Below are positions 46,610 through 57,179 of a stretch of DNA of 64,000 bases, piece after piece. The position numbers and the translations under genes are program-made. This DNA comes from Heterohyrax brucei. Taxonomy: Eukaryota; Chordata; Mammalia; Hyracoidea; Procaviidae. Location: NCBI GenBank assembly GCA_028571685.1, contig CM053154.1, positions 11,440,001 to 11,504,000 on the forward strand, given 5' to 3'. The notes beneath the pieces are model-generated. The model ran no database searches. It was not told the origin of the DNA and saw only the letters and a program-made list of their open reading frames with translations. Position 1 is the first letter of the stretch, and each line of letters starts with the position of its first letter.

Positions 46610-47195
46610 GGAGGGTCCCCAGAAGACTGGAGGTCCCCAGAAGACATGGCCTCTGGATTCTCTGTTAGCCCAGAGCTGAAACCATTCCTGAAGCCAACTC
46701 TTCAGACCAAGATTGGACTGGACAAGGCATAAAATGATGCTGGCAAAGAGCGTGCTTCTGGCTTACATGGATACAGGAGACTAACTGGGCTCCTCCTGCC
46801 CTGAGGTGAGCGGAGAGGGCAGAGAGGGATAGGAGCTAGTTGAATGGATGCCAGAAAGACAGGGTGGAAATTTAGAGTGTGCTCTTACAGGATGGGGAGA
46901 GCAGCTAGAGTTACACAGCAGAGGATGTGTAAGCTTTTCTATGACAAATTGCCTTGGATTGTAAACTTTCACTTTGGGGAAAAAAAAGAAAAGAAACCAA
47001 ACCTACTGCTGTCTAGTCAAGTCTGACTCATAGCAACCCCATAGGACAGAGTAGAACTGCTCCCTAGAGTTTCCAAGGACTGCCTGGTGGATTCAAAGTG
47101 CCAACGTTTTGGTCAGCAGAGGTGGGACTTAACCGCTAGGCCACCAGGGCTTCCTTTCACTTAAAGCACAATAAAATATTTAAAAAAGAAGAAAA
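46610..47195 (+). mobile_element. Afrotherian L1 3'-UTR-like fragment, split by a SINE
   Basis: gccaactcttcagaccaaga, an agaggg-rich purine tract, tggattgtaaactttcactt and after the SINE the end taaagcacaataaaatattt. It parallels the 3' parts at 13835-14110 and 36300-36620. Confidence 0.55.
46990..47154 (-). mobile_element. AfroSINE with target-site duplication, antisense
   Basis: Complete copy (ctgctgtctagtcaagtctg, ggacagagtagaactgctcc, ttttggtcagcagaggtggg, gccaccagggcttcc). The bases tttcactt lie at 46967-46974 and again at 47155-47162, just before the interrupted L1 tail continues. Confidence 0.88.
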
Positions 47196-48019
47196 CATCC
47201 TACTGAAAAATCCAGTTGGGGCTTAACTGTTGCCTAAGGAAATATGTCCACAGGTCCTAGCTCAGCATCCATGGCTACCCAAGGCTGACTTCTCAGCCTT
47301 CCGGTCCACTACGTCCCATCTTGCCATGTGCCAACCAAGCACATCTCCACAGTGGTTCTCTGTAAATGCCCTTCCCTTCCCTTCCCCACCCCTCACTTTT
47401 GCCCATATTGCTTCCCTTGTCTGGAACACGTTCCCCATCTAAAGTTGCTCCTAGGGCACCTCCTACTCCAAGACTCCCTCTTGGTCGTAAGGTGTCTCTC
47501 CTGTCAGATCACTGACTGCCTGGTGTGGCTTATTCCGCACTGAGAAAACTTGAGTCTCAGTCATCTCTCTGCTCTTCTCGTCTCCTTGCTAAAGCCCCCA
47601 GGGCAGACATGGTCTTGCTCATCCTGGTGGTACATGTATCTGTTTCCTTAAGAATATATGTGTAGAGGGAGAGCTTGGGTCACCCATGGGAAGAGTCAGG
47701 ACGGTGGAGAAAGCAGGGATCTTTGGAACACCATCCGAGTGGCCACTTCCCACAGCACTCAGCAGTCACGAGCAGGCGGAACCTCCCATAGTGGATCTTA
47801 CCAAGGGTCTTCAAACCCACTGCTGACACCTACTAAGCACTTGGACCTTAACTCAAATCCCTGGAGCTAGGGACTGTGCCAAAACATTTCCTGGAGCTCA
47901 GCAAAAGAGATGCAAAAGCAGGTTAGGAAAAAAGGAAAGGAAGTGGTAAGTCTCACACATCTTAGTTGGTGGAACTGTTCCCCGTGAATTGTGCTATTAG
48001 ATGCTCACCACCAGACTCA
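47196..48019. other. No feature recognised
   Basis: Single-copy-looking sequence without recognisable genes or repeats. Confidence 0.35.
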
Positions 48020-48150
48020 GAGACAGTTATAATTCCCCATCCCGTTGTGGGTGATGAAAGTGTGGCTTAGGGAAGAGGGTATACACTCAAGGTCCCCTGG
48101 GCAGCAAACGGCAGAGTGGGGACCAGAGCTGGGGTTCGATTCTATAGGCT
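48020..48150 (-). mobile_element. MIR-like fragment, antisense
   Basis: ttataattccccatcccgtt, gcttagggaagagggtatac, actcaaggtcccctgggcag and ggggaccagagctggggttc follow the antisense MIR order. Confidence 0.65.
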
Positions 48151-48334
48151 GGAATTCTCCCTTGCTTCCAAGAGAGGAATGCTTCTTGCATCTTGTCCTG
48201 AAGTGACAGGTCCCACTCTGAGTCATATGGGCTTACAAGATGTTCTCATCTGCCCCCATGTAAAGCCTTGCTCACCTGCATTTCCACTTGGTATGCTCAG
48301 ACTGGGAAGTGTCTACACTTCCCTCATCTTAAGA

Positions 48335-48917
48335 TAAAAAACCATACATCCCTGTCAGAATGGTAGAAAGGAAGGAAGGAAGCAAGCTGACATACTAAGT
48401 GCTGAGAAGATTGGGGAGCAACTGGAACTCTTGTACGTTTCAGATAAGACTGCAAAATGTGACAGTTATTTCGGAGAACTGCTTGGTGCTTTCTTATAAA
48501 ATTAAAATGTACTTACCAACAACCTAGCCGTTTAACCACTAGGTGTTTACCCAAGTGAAATGAAATTACTGTTCACACAAACCCCTGAACATAAATGTTC
48601 ATGGCAATTTAAGTCACAATTGCCCTAAAAATAGAACAACTAATGTCTTTCAGATGATAACACTGCTGTGTACCAGACTGCGCTACATCCAAACCATGAA
48701 AGAATACCCAGCACTAGAAAGGAAATAACTATGGATATACACAACAATGTATATACAAATATACAATGCTAAGTGAAAGAAGCCAGTCTCAAAAGGCTTC
48801 TTACAGAATGCTGAGGAAAATTCCTCCTCCGTGGCATTGAGGAAAACACAGAACTGTAAGAACAGGACTCAGATCAGTGGTTGCCATGTCTTGGGGGGTC
48901 AGTGGAGGGGCTGACCA
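48335..48917 (+). mobile_element. Old L1 3' end (L1M type)
   Basis: gagaagattggggagcaact, ggaactcttgtacgtttcag, acccaagtgaaatgaaatta, taagtgaaagaagccagtct and gatcagtggttgccatgtct follow the order of the end of an old mammalian L1. Confidence 0.78.
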
Positions 48918-49073
48918 CAAAAGCATAGAACTCACTGCCGTCGAGTTGACTTCGACTCATAGTGATGCAATAGGAGAGAGGAGAACTGCTCCACAGAGTT
49001 TCCAAGGAGTGCCCAGCAGATTCAAACTGCCAACCTTTGTAGCACGTTAACCACTCCACCACCATTTCCACAA
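48918..49073 (-). mobile_element. AfroSINE, antisense
   Basis: cactgccgtcgagttgactt, gagaggagaactgctccaca, gagtttccaaggagtgccca and caaactgccaacctttgtag. A few head bases are missing. Confidence 0.86.
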
Positions 49074-49171
49074 GGTGTAAGCATCACGTAATACTGTGGG
49101 AATCCTGTTTTGAGGCCTTTATTGAGGGTGCTGAGATAGCCCTGTAGAAGCATCTCAGCTTCTCTCAGAGC

Positions 49172-49380
49172 TTAAAAAAAAACAAAAAATTTTGCCATCA
49201 AGCTGATTTTAGCCCATGGTGACCCTATGTGTTTCAGAGCAGAGCTGCACTCACAGAATTTTTAATAATTGTGACCAATAGATAGCTAGGTTTTCTTCGA
49301 GGCACAGCTGAATGGATTTGAACTGCCAACTGTTCAGCTAGTAGCTGAGCGCAAACCAGTTGCACTCCCTGGAGATCTCT
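49172..49380 (-). mobile_element. AfroSINE, long subfamily, antisense
   Basis: gccatcaagctgattttagc, accctatgtgtttcagagca, tttgaactgccaactgttca and gctagtagctgagcgcaaac. Its head abuts the truncated chimeric RTE. Confidence 0.8.
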
Positions 49381-49694
49381 GTGTTGAGGGTCTTCCTCTT
49401 TTTCGCTGACTCTCCACTCTACCAAACATGATGTTCTTCTCCAGGGACTGATCCCTCCTGACAACGTGTCCAAAGTACATAAGGCACAGTCTTGCCATCT
49501 TTGCTTCCCAGGAGCACTCTGATTGTACTTCATCCAGAACAGATCTGTTTGTTCTTTTGGCGGTCCATGGTACATTCAACATTCTTCTCCAGCACCACAA
49601 TTCAAAGGCATCAATTCTTCTTCTGTCTTCTTTGTTCAGATTTAAGAAAAAAGTGAAATAATGGGGGGGGGGGTGGAACACAGACAAAGCAAAC
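49381..49694 (-). mobile_element. Chimeric RTE piece D, antisense, 3' end missing
   Basis: Bases 49381-49633 are RTE C-terminal coding sequence in reverse (translated: MLNVPWTAKRTNRSVLDEV, then GHVVRRDQSLEKN). Bases 49634-49694 are non-RTE sequence (gttcagatttaagaaaaaag, a G run, cagacaaagcaaac). The same non-RTE block fused at the same point is found at 50941-50997 in opposite orientation. The RTE 3' terminal part (about 140 bp) is absent and replaced by a SINE. Confidence 0.82.
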
Positions 49695-49955
49695 AAGCCC
49701 CCAAGAATGATGCTGTGCACGGGCCTGAGATTCTAAACCAACCAGAGTCAAGCTTGACGTGACACTGGGAGCTTTGCCTCTTTCATTTTTCTCTTCCATT
49801 CAAAGAAAAAAGTGAACTTGAATGAAGAATGACCTGAACTGGGGGTTAAAAAACCAAGCAGCTGTGTTTGAGGTTACACTTTGTCATTCTGTCCTTTCCT
49901 CCAGAGACCAGCACCACTGAGTGGTCCCTAGCCCGCCACTGTGCAGAAAGCAGAC
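49695..49955. other. No feature recognised
   Basis: Single-copy-looking flank of the chimeric RTE piece. Confidence 0.3.
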
Positions 49956-49959
49956 CTAC

Positions 49960-50160
49960 TAGCCCAGTTAATCCTCACCAGGACCCTTCCAGAAGAAATG
50001 GATTCCTTTCTCCACACTGCAGATCAGGAAATTAGGGTTGAGGCAGGTTAAGGGACTTGAAAAAGGTTACACACCTATGAAGTGACAGGGCCGCTGAGAT
50101 TCAAATCCCAGTTTGCCAGAACAGAACAGAGGCCTGTCTTTTTGACCTCCAGGTGCCAGC
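49960..50160 (-). mobile_element. MIR, antisense
   Basis: taatcctcaccaggaccctt, cagatcaggaaattagggtt, ggttaagggacttgaaaaag and gagattcaaatcccagtttg are MIR reversed. Confidence 0.8.
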
Positions 50161-50164
50161 CATC

Positions 50165-50940
50165 AGCCAGTGGGTGATCAGATCTCCAAGATTAACGGTC
50201 AACACGACTTTCAAAGCACTATCTGAAGGTAAACAAGTCCGTATCGCCTAACGCTTGTGTCAGTGAATTGCTTTTCCTCTCTTGGGAAAGAAACAAGGAA
50301 CTTGACACCTAATGGAATGCGCGGCAGGGGCTCTGGTTTCTCCTGGGCACCCTTTGCTTCCAGCACCGTGGAGAGCCTGGCCTGGTGCTGTTTCCCAGAG
50401 GGGCCCCCAAGCTAGCTGGGGGCTTCAGTGGGGTGGCCAGCTCAGGAGCCAGAGCAGGATTTGCTGAAACTCCAGATGGATGGAGAGAGCCCTGGGAGGC
50501 AGTGGACTCAAGCCAGATGGGAAGTTTCCCTGCTCCCCAGGCAGGAGGACTACAAGGCCCTAATGACAAGGCCCTAGGGACACTGATCTTATCTCCTGAT
50601 GAGGAATTTTCCCACAGGGAGGTAGGAAAGGTCGTTGCTGTAGGCTGGGGAACCTGCAGAGAGTCCCTCTTCTGCAGCGGAGAGACTTGGGAGGCCTCAG
50701 GTGCCTGTTTCCTGGGTCCCCATGTCCTCCTAAGACTCTCCACGCTGTTTGGAGTAGGGTATGTATCCGACCTGCAGGAGACCTGGAAAAACGGTGAGCC
50801 AGGAGTTTGACTAAGCTTCCACCAGACCATTGAAATTGGCCCAACCTGGACATGGGGATCCAGGATCAGAAGCCCCACCCCCTGAATTCTTAAATCTAGA
50901 AGGATGCCGCGTCTTCATGATTTGTGCAGTCTTAACTAAC
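50165..50940. other. Single-copy-looking DNA; open frames but no gene recognised
   Basis: A 189-codon frame on the minus strand (50309-50878) overlaps a 141-codon frame on the plus strand (50385-50810). Neither has a recognisable domain. The region is G+C rich, where long chance frames are common. Confidence 0.35.
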
Positions 50941-51391
50941 GTTTGCTTTGTCTGTGTTCCACCCTCACTATTATTTCACTTTTTTCTTAAATCTGAACAA
51001 AGAAGACAGAAGAAGAATTGATGCCTTTGAACTGTGATCCTGGAGAAGAATGTTGAATGTACCATGGACCGCCAAAAGAACAAACAGATCTGTTCTGGAA
51101 GAAGTACAACCAGAGTGCTCCTTGGAAGCAAAGATGGCAAGACTGTGCCTTACGTACTTTGGACACGTTGTCAGGAGGGATCAGTCCCTGGAGAAGAACA
51201 TCATGCTTGGTAGAGTGGAGGGTCAGCAAAAAAGAGGAGGACCTTCAACGAGATGGATTGACGCAGTGGCTGCAACAATGAGCTTAAGCATAAAAACGGT
51301 TGTGGACATGGCACAAAACTGGGCGGTGTTTCTTTCTGTTGTATGTAGGATTGCTATGAGTCAAATGGACTTGACGGCACCTAGCAACAAT
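50941..51391 (+). mobile_element. Chimeric RTE piece E, sense, with normal RTE 3' end
   Basis: A 57-base non-RTE leader (gtttgctttgtctgtgttcc, accctc, attatttcacttttttctta) joins RTE coding sequence at aaagaagacagaagaag. About 110 codons from 51050 read as the RTE C-terminal region (MLNVPWTAKRTNRSVLEEV, ECSLEAKMARLCLTYFGHVV, RRDQSLEKNIMLGRVEGQQK). The 3' end reads atggacttgacggcacctag followed by caacaatg. By eye it is about 95% identical to piece D over about 300 bases, far closer than other RTE copies here. Confidence 0.87.
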
Positions 51392-51960
51392 GTTATTTTC
51401 TTTAATAATTCTAAAAACAGCTACGTCAGCAGAGGTGAACCGAAAACCAGTGTCTATGTGCCACACATAGACAGCCACCATAAAAATCAGTAGAAGGAAT
51501 AACCTTCACCAATGGGAACTGGTGATGCACCACTGTACCCAGAACACGGATGACTCGCTCGAATGTGGAGATGAGCAGAAGAAGTGGTGCGTGGAGGGAT
51601 TCCTTTCGTATGACTGAGGTACTAACCCACCACTGACCTGTGCTGTTAGAAGCTGGGTTGCCCTTTCGGGGGGTCAGGGAGTGATTAACAATGGCACAGT
51701 GAGGATTTCTGGGAGAAGATCCTTCTAATTTTTTTCTCCCAAATGCATGCACTTTATTTATACAGAATAATGTCTCTGAAAACGCACAGTGAAAGCATTA
51801 GGCTTTCTGGTCTCTGAAATCAACAGGTCGCAACTCCAGTGAGTTTCAACTATTTTTCCAGTTATGAAATTATACAGAAGCTGTGAACAAAGTACAATTT
51901 TTTCAGGATTTGCAAGACAAGCATATTACTTTTAATATAATGCATCCTTATCTCTCACAG
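51392..51960. other. No feature recognised
   Basis: Single-copy-looking sequence between two RTE copies. Confidence 0.35.
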
Positions 51961-51967
51961 TTGTGAT

Positions 51968-53720
51968 GGTGGTGTTGTCAGGTGCCACCAAGCATCATAG
52001 TGACTGCGTGCACAATGTAACAAAATGCCTGCTCCTGCACCATCCGCATGATTGCTGCACTGGAGCCCAAGTGCTACATTGGAGACACTGTGTCTATCCA
52101 TGTCACTGAGAGTCCTCCTGTCTTTTGATGACCCTGCACTTTACCAAGCATGATATCCTTCTCCAAGGACTGATCTCTCCTGATACCATATCCAAAGTAT
52201 GTGAGATGATGTCTTGCCATTCTCCCTTTTAAGGAGCATTCTTGCTGTACTTCTTCCAAGACAGATTTATTCATTCTTCTGAAAGTATGCAGTGTGTTCA
52301 GTATTCTTTACCAACACCGTAATTCGGAGGCATCCATTCTTCTTCAGTCTTCCTTATCCTTTGCCCAACTTTTGCACTTATATGAGACTAACGAAAATGT
52401 CATAGTCTACATCAGGCACACCTGAGTCCTCAAAGTGACATCTTTGCCTTTCAGCACTTTCAAGAGGTCTTTTGCAGCAGATTTGCCCAATGCAATGACT
52501 TCTTGACTGCTGCTTCTGTGGGCTTTAATCACAGATCCAAGTGAAATTAAGTCCTTAACAACTTCAATATTTTCTCTGTCTATTATGATGTTGCTTACTG
52601 GCCCAATTATAGAGATTTTTGTTTATGTTGGGGTGTAAGCCATACTGAAGGCTGTGCTCTTTGAGCTTCATCAATAAGTATTTTAAGTCTTCCTCGCTTT
52701 CAGAAAGCGAGTTTGTGTCATCGGCGTATTCCAGGCTGTTGATGAGTCTTCTTCCAATCCTGATGGGCATCCTCTTCTTCTTTATATAGTCCAGCTTCTC
52801 CAATCAATAACACAGATTAGACATGGTAGAAGGATATAACCCTGACAGTACAATTTTCCTGATTTTAAACTACACAGTATTCCCTTGTTCTGTTCAATGA
52901 CTGCCTCTCCATCTGTCTACAGCTTCTTCAAGAGCACAATTAAATGTTCTAGAATTTCCATTTTTTGCAGTGTTATCTGTAATTTCTTATGATCCACACA
53001 GGTGCATTCCTTTGCGTAGACAATAAAATACAGGTAAACATCTTTCTAATATTCTCTGCTTTCAGCCAGGATACATCTGACACCTGTGCTGATATCCCTC
53101 ATTCCATGTCCTCTTCTGAATTTGGCTTTAATTTCTGGCAGCTCCCTATGGATGTACTGCTACAACCGTTTTGGGTGATCGTCTGCAAAATTTTGCTTGC
53201 ATGTGATATTAATGATACTGTTTGATAGTTTCCACATTCTGTTGAATCATCTTTCTTTGGAATGAGCACAAATAAGAATCTTTTCTAGTCACTTGACCAG
53301 TAACTGTTTTTTTTTTTTTTCAAATTTCTTGGCATAGACAAGTGAGCACCTCCGTCACTGCATCATTCTTTAAAACATCTCGATTGATATTCCATCAATT
53401 CCTGCAGCCCTTTTTTTTTTTTCCAATGCCTTCGTTGCAGCTTAGGTTTCTTCCTCAAGAACCATCGATTCTTGAGTGTACGCTACCTCCTGAGATGGTT
53501 GGACCTTAACCAATTCTTTTTCGGCATGGTGATTCTGTGCGTTCCTTCCGTCCTCTTCAGATACTTCCTGCATCATTCAGTGTTTTACCCATGAAGTCCT
53601 CACTATCACAACTCAAGTCTTGAGTTTTCTCTTCAATTCTTTCATCTTGAGAAATGTCAACAGTGTTCTTCCATTTTGGTTTTCTAACTCCAAATTGTTG
53701 CACATTTCATTTTAATGTCT
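51968..53720 (-). mobile_element. RTE LINE, 5'-truncated, with short target-site duplication
   Basis: The 3' end (ggtggtgttgtcaggtgcca) is at 51968. The copy carries the C-terminal and reverse transcriptase parts in reverse and stops in the linker after the reverse transcriptase. The catalytic box reads LEYADDTNSLSESEEDLKYL at about 52670-52730 and keeps both aspartates. The seven bases ttgtgat lie at 51961-51967 and 53721-53727. Frames are interrupted, so it is inactive. Confidence 0.87.
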
Positions 53721-53727
53721 TTGTGAT

Positions 53728-53974
53728 CTGATCAGTGGAACTGATCTTTTGAAAAGGAGTGCTGAGAAAGAATTTATAAAAAAAAACACAGGATTATTCT
53801 TCGTTAGGGTGGAATGGATTAACTGAAGCCATGAGAGTGAACCAAGAGTAAAATGCCTGGGAAATCAGAAGCAGCACAGCTCTTGCAAGATGTGAAGCAG
53901 AATCCCCCACAGCTTGAACCACAGTGGTTGAATTAGATGGGATGGGCTCACTCATCATGTCTATAAGTCTTAAA
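53728..53974. other. No feature recognised
   Basis: Short single-copy-looking interval between the RTE and the pseudogene. Confidence 0.3.
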
Positions 53975-53989
53975 TCTTAAAGAGGTCTT

Positions 53990-54640
53990 CTACTGTCTCT
54001 TTTTTTTTGTTCTTTCTTGTCTTAAAGAAAAAATTGGACAACCAAACAAGCAACATTTTATGACAAGCAAAGCAATGAATGTCATATAAGCCAATAGAAC
54101 CCCAATCACATCTAAAGAGTGGTACTGGGAACAGATGAGGCTGCAAGTGGTTGGGAGAAGGTACTTGGCTCCTTTGTAGCACATGACAAACTCAATCCAG
54201 AAGACAGCTCCAGATATGACAGGTAACTTTATAGGGTTCCCTTTATGTGATGGGTCTTTGATAACTGTCTTCAAAGCATTGAACAAACTTATTAGCATTG
54301 TGTTCATGTCCAGACTCTCTGCTGCCCCCCTGGCCTTCATGTGAGCAGCGTAATCAGGCCGATCGATAGTAAGTGAATGCCCACTGTAGAGATTCCATGG
54401 TAGAGAGCCTCATAGATGCTATGGGTTCAGTATGAGTTACAAAACCTTTGGTATTCGGATGACCATGAGGTCATGGTTGGGAGATTCATTTATAGAACCA
54501 AGAATTGAGTCCTCAGCTATCTGTGTCTTGCTGTCATACCCCTAGAGCACTTCTTGCAGAATCTGGGCAGGGACTGATATGATCCTATTGGTGAAAACTC
54601 AGTTTCTGGATCCTGGTGCTGATTCCACAGGGTGTCCAGT
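53990..54640 (-). pseudogene. UDP-glucuronosyltransferase (UGT2-like) processed pseudogene, 5'-truncated
   Basis: Functional UGTs are ER-membrane enzymes that attach glucuronic acid from UDP-glucuronate to drugs, steroids and bile acids. The last 116 codons (54340 back to the stop at 53990-53992) read as the UGT C-terminus: DMNTMLISLFNALKTVIKDP, then AVFWIEFVMCYKGAKYL, the signature QYHSLDVIGVLLAYM with a membrane segment, KCCLFG and a basic KKKRQ tail. Further upstream (to about 54640) other frames give IYEALYHG, DRPDYAAHMKARGAAE and a degraded SALAQIPQKVLW-like block with a stop. Sequence normally split over several exons is continuous, with frameshifts and stops, so this is a dead retrocopy, not a gene. 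The first half of the protein is missing. The basic tail and spacing fit UGT2 better than UGT1, but that is inference. Confidence 0.82.
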
Positions 54641-54654
54641 CTGTGATAATTCAT

Positions 54655-54845
54655 CCAGTACCTGGGTGGCACAAATGGCTAAGTGCTCAGCTGCTAATCA
54701 AAAAGTTGAGGGTTCAAACCCATTCAAAGGCATCTCAGAAGAACGACCTGATAGTGTACTAATGAAAGGTCACAGCCATTGAAAACCCTATGGGGTGCAG
54801 TTCTGCTCTGTAACACACGCGATTGCTATGAGTAGAAATTCACTC
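54655..54845 (+). mobile_element. AfroSINE, long subfamily, sense
   Basis: acctgggtggcacaaatggc, gagggttcaaacccattcaa, cctatggggtgcagttctgc and cgattgctatgagtagaaat. It lies just beyond the truncated end of the UGT pseudogene. Confidence 0.8.
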
Positions 54846-54849
54846 GTGG

Positions 54850-56430
54850 TTAATATCCAGTTTAACACCATTTATGATACTACCTTTCAACACAAAATGC
54901 AGTAAAAATAAGTAAAGAAATAGAATCAGAAATAAACATAGTAAGAACTAAGCCAACAAACTACCGTGCTTAGTCTAAACAGATACCTGGCCAGTTAATG
55001 GCTCTGAACCCAGGGCCCACTCCTCCTTGTTAGGAAAGCAAAGTAACCAGGGCTGCGGAGCCTGCAGAGACCTGCACCTGGCTGTCCTTTCAGCTACTTG
55101 TCACCAGAGGGTTTGGAGGAAAGTTGGAAAGGAAGGACTACTCACTGTGTGATGCAGATCTTTGTCAAGCACTTGAGAAAACACTGAATGAGGCCCCACA
55201 TTCCAGCCCCGGGTAAATGATTAAAATGAGATAAAGTGGAGAGCTGGGGGGAGGCTGGGAGGACCCATCGAGATCGGAGGTAAAGGTTCAGTCCTGGGAA
55301 GGAGGAGAGAAAGATCAGCCGGGTCGGGCACCGAGAGAGGCAGAGCGGAAGCTGGCACCTTGGGGAGCTGGCTTGGGGCCCTTACCTGCAGCACTGGGAC
55401 TCCAGTGAGTGTCCTTTGGGCTTACTTGATGTTTGGTCCAGAGAGTCAGCTCATGTCCCCTCGCCTGCCCCCAAGGTGTGTGTGAAGGACTCATTTCCCA
55501 TCCAGTGACCCCTAGGTGCCTGTATGTGCACCCCTTCCTAGATCCCAGGTCTCTTGCAGCTGAAAGACACTAACCCTTGCCTTCAATAGAAAGTCCCATC
55601 AAAAAGGACAGACCCCAGGCCCAACTTATCCTCCTCCCCGTAAGGTCCTGAAGCCATCTGACCCCCGTGGGGCCCCTGCCACCCAAGGGCTGATCCAGGG
55701 CATTAGGACCCCCTTCTACCCCACCGCGGGGCCTCCTGGAGCTGGTTTAGTATTAAGCATTAATGATTAAACCCCGGTTCCCCATTAACCCCAGGGCGGG
55801 CCTTCGTCTCCAGGCTGCTCAGGGCCTCCTCCTTTGAAATGCCACATAAAAATGATAGATGCCCTTCCCTCCCTCCTGGCCGGCGGGCCCTTTCTCCCTT
55901 CAAAGTCTGAGTCAGCAAGACAGGGCATGCCTTGTTTAAACACAGAAGCTCGAGGCCAGAGGGGCTGAAGGGACCACAGGCAGGCCTATGGTGATAAGGC
56001 ACAGTGAGCACAGGGAGATGGGTGGAAGGGCAGGAGGCAGTGAGGAGGGGACATGGAGCCTGGGCCACCGCAGAGGCCCAAGACCCTCCTCGCCACCCCC
56101 CAGCAGGGAGTGTGGCAGCCTGTTTAGGGCCAGGGAGGTTTCCAGCCCCACTGTGACCCGTGACTTTGCCATGAATCCAGATGATGGTTTGGATCATAGT
56201 AACATCAACCCCACCAGGACCCCTTGACCTGTCTACATGGCAAAGCACTGTGATGACAATTGAATGGCAAAGGATTTCGGGTGGTCCAGGGCCCAGTAGC
56301 ATCAGTGGGGAGGCAAGTGGAACTGCCATCTCAGGTGGCCACCTGTGGGGTGCATTTGAGCAGCCTGGTCTACCTAACCTGTGGTTCTGTGGATGCTGAT
56401 GACAGTCCCAGCTGGAAAGCATCCAGGGCT
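54850..56430. other. No gene recognised; single-copy-looking DNA
   Basis: G+C rich in the second half. A 382-codon minus-strand frame (55760-56908) crosses this region, a MIR and part of a SINE, which argues against it being a gene. Sequence around 55200-55270 and 55740-55800 (tattaagcattaatgattaa) is AT-rich and repeat-free. Confidence 0.4.
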
Positions 56431-56434
56431 GCTC

Positions 56435-56620
56435 AGGGGCCAGCACTGCTCTAGGTGCTTCATGAAGCATCCTATTTAACCTGCACAGGGTGTGAGATGC
56501 ACCACTTTGCAGAGGAGAAGGTAGGGTCCAGGGAGGTTTGATGCTTTGCCAGAGGCCACAGGTCTCAGGATTAGAAGCGTGCGCTGGCCCTGGCTCACAG
56601 ACAGATGTCTGCACAGAAAT
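56435..56620 (-). mobile_element. MIR, antisense
   Basis: cactgctctaggtgcttcat, ctatttaacctgcacagggt, actttgcagaggagaaggta and agaggccacaggtctcagga follow the reversed MIR order. Confidence 0.75.
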
Positions 56621-56794
56621 CCCTTCTACTTTAGCTCCCATGCAGGGGGGTCCTTCACGTGCCTTCTCAAGGCATACCAGGCAGAGAGGGACCAGTGAGA
56701 GGCACCCTTGGCCACAGAAAGGCATGCTTCCAGCGTCTCTCCAACACTCTCCTGAAGCTAGGTGCGTCCCAGTGGTGGCTGCATGCAGTCTCCA

Positions 56795-57176
56795 CCATAA
56801 ACCACAGAAATCAAACTGATTCCGACTTGTGGTAACCCCACGTGTGCAGAATAAACTGCTCCCCAGGGTTTTCTTGGGTGTAATCCTTACAGTGAAACCC
56901 TGTTGCACAGTGGTTAAGCGCTATGTCTACTAACTGAAAGATTGGCAGTTCAGATCTGCAAGGCACTCCTTGGAAACTCTACGGGGCAGTTCCACTTGGT
57001 TGAATAGGGCTGCTATGAGTCAGAATTGACTCGACAGCCATAGGTTTGTTTTGTTTGTTTGTTTCAATGTTTACAGTAGCAGAGAGCCAGGTCTTCCCCG
57101 CTGTTGCTGGGTGAGTTTAAAAACCATCAGCCTTCAGGTTAGTGGTGGAGCACAAATCACCCAGAGGCCTTATGTC
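56795..57176 (-). mobile_element. AfroSINE, long subfamily, antisense, split by another SINE
   Basis: The two halves, 56795-56892 (aaatcaaactgattccgact, ccacgtgtgcagaataaact) and 57064-57176 (caatgtttacagtagcagag, gccaggtcttccccgctgtt, tcaggttagtggtggagcac), join into one long SINE if the sense SINE between them is removed. Confidence 0.8.
56893..57063 (+). mobile_element. AfroSINE, full length, nested in an older SINE
   Basis: tgaaaccctgttgcacagtg, agattggcagttcagatctg, ctacggggcagttccacttg and cagaattgactcgacagcca with a (tttg)n tail. The bases aatccttacag on the left and aatgtttacag on the right may be a decayed target-site duplication. Confidence 0.88.
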
Positions 57177-57179
57177 CCC

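Noticed and set aside
50309-50878. 189-codon minus-strand frame overlapping a 141-codon plus-strand frame
   Set aside because: Two overlapping frames on opposite strands, proline/serine-rich, with no family match and no splice or transcript signals.
53990-54340. Functional terminal exon of a UGT gene
   Set aside because: Upstream exon sequences are directly continuous with it and contain stops and frameshifts. No splice acceptor is needed or seen, so it is a processed pseudogene.
55760-56908. 382-codon open frame on the minus strand
   Set aside because: It runs through a MIR (56435-56620) and starts inside a SINE (56795-56892), has no recognisable domain, and lies in G+C rich DNA where stops are rare. 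Not a gene without transcript evidence.
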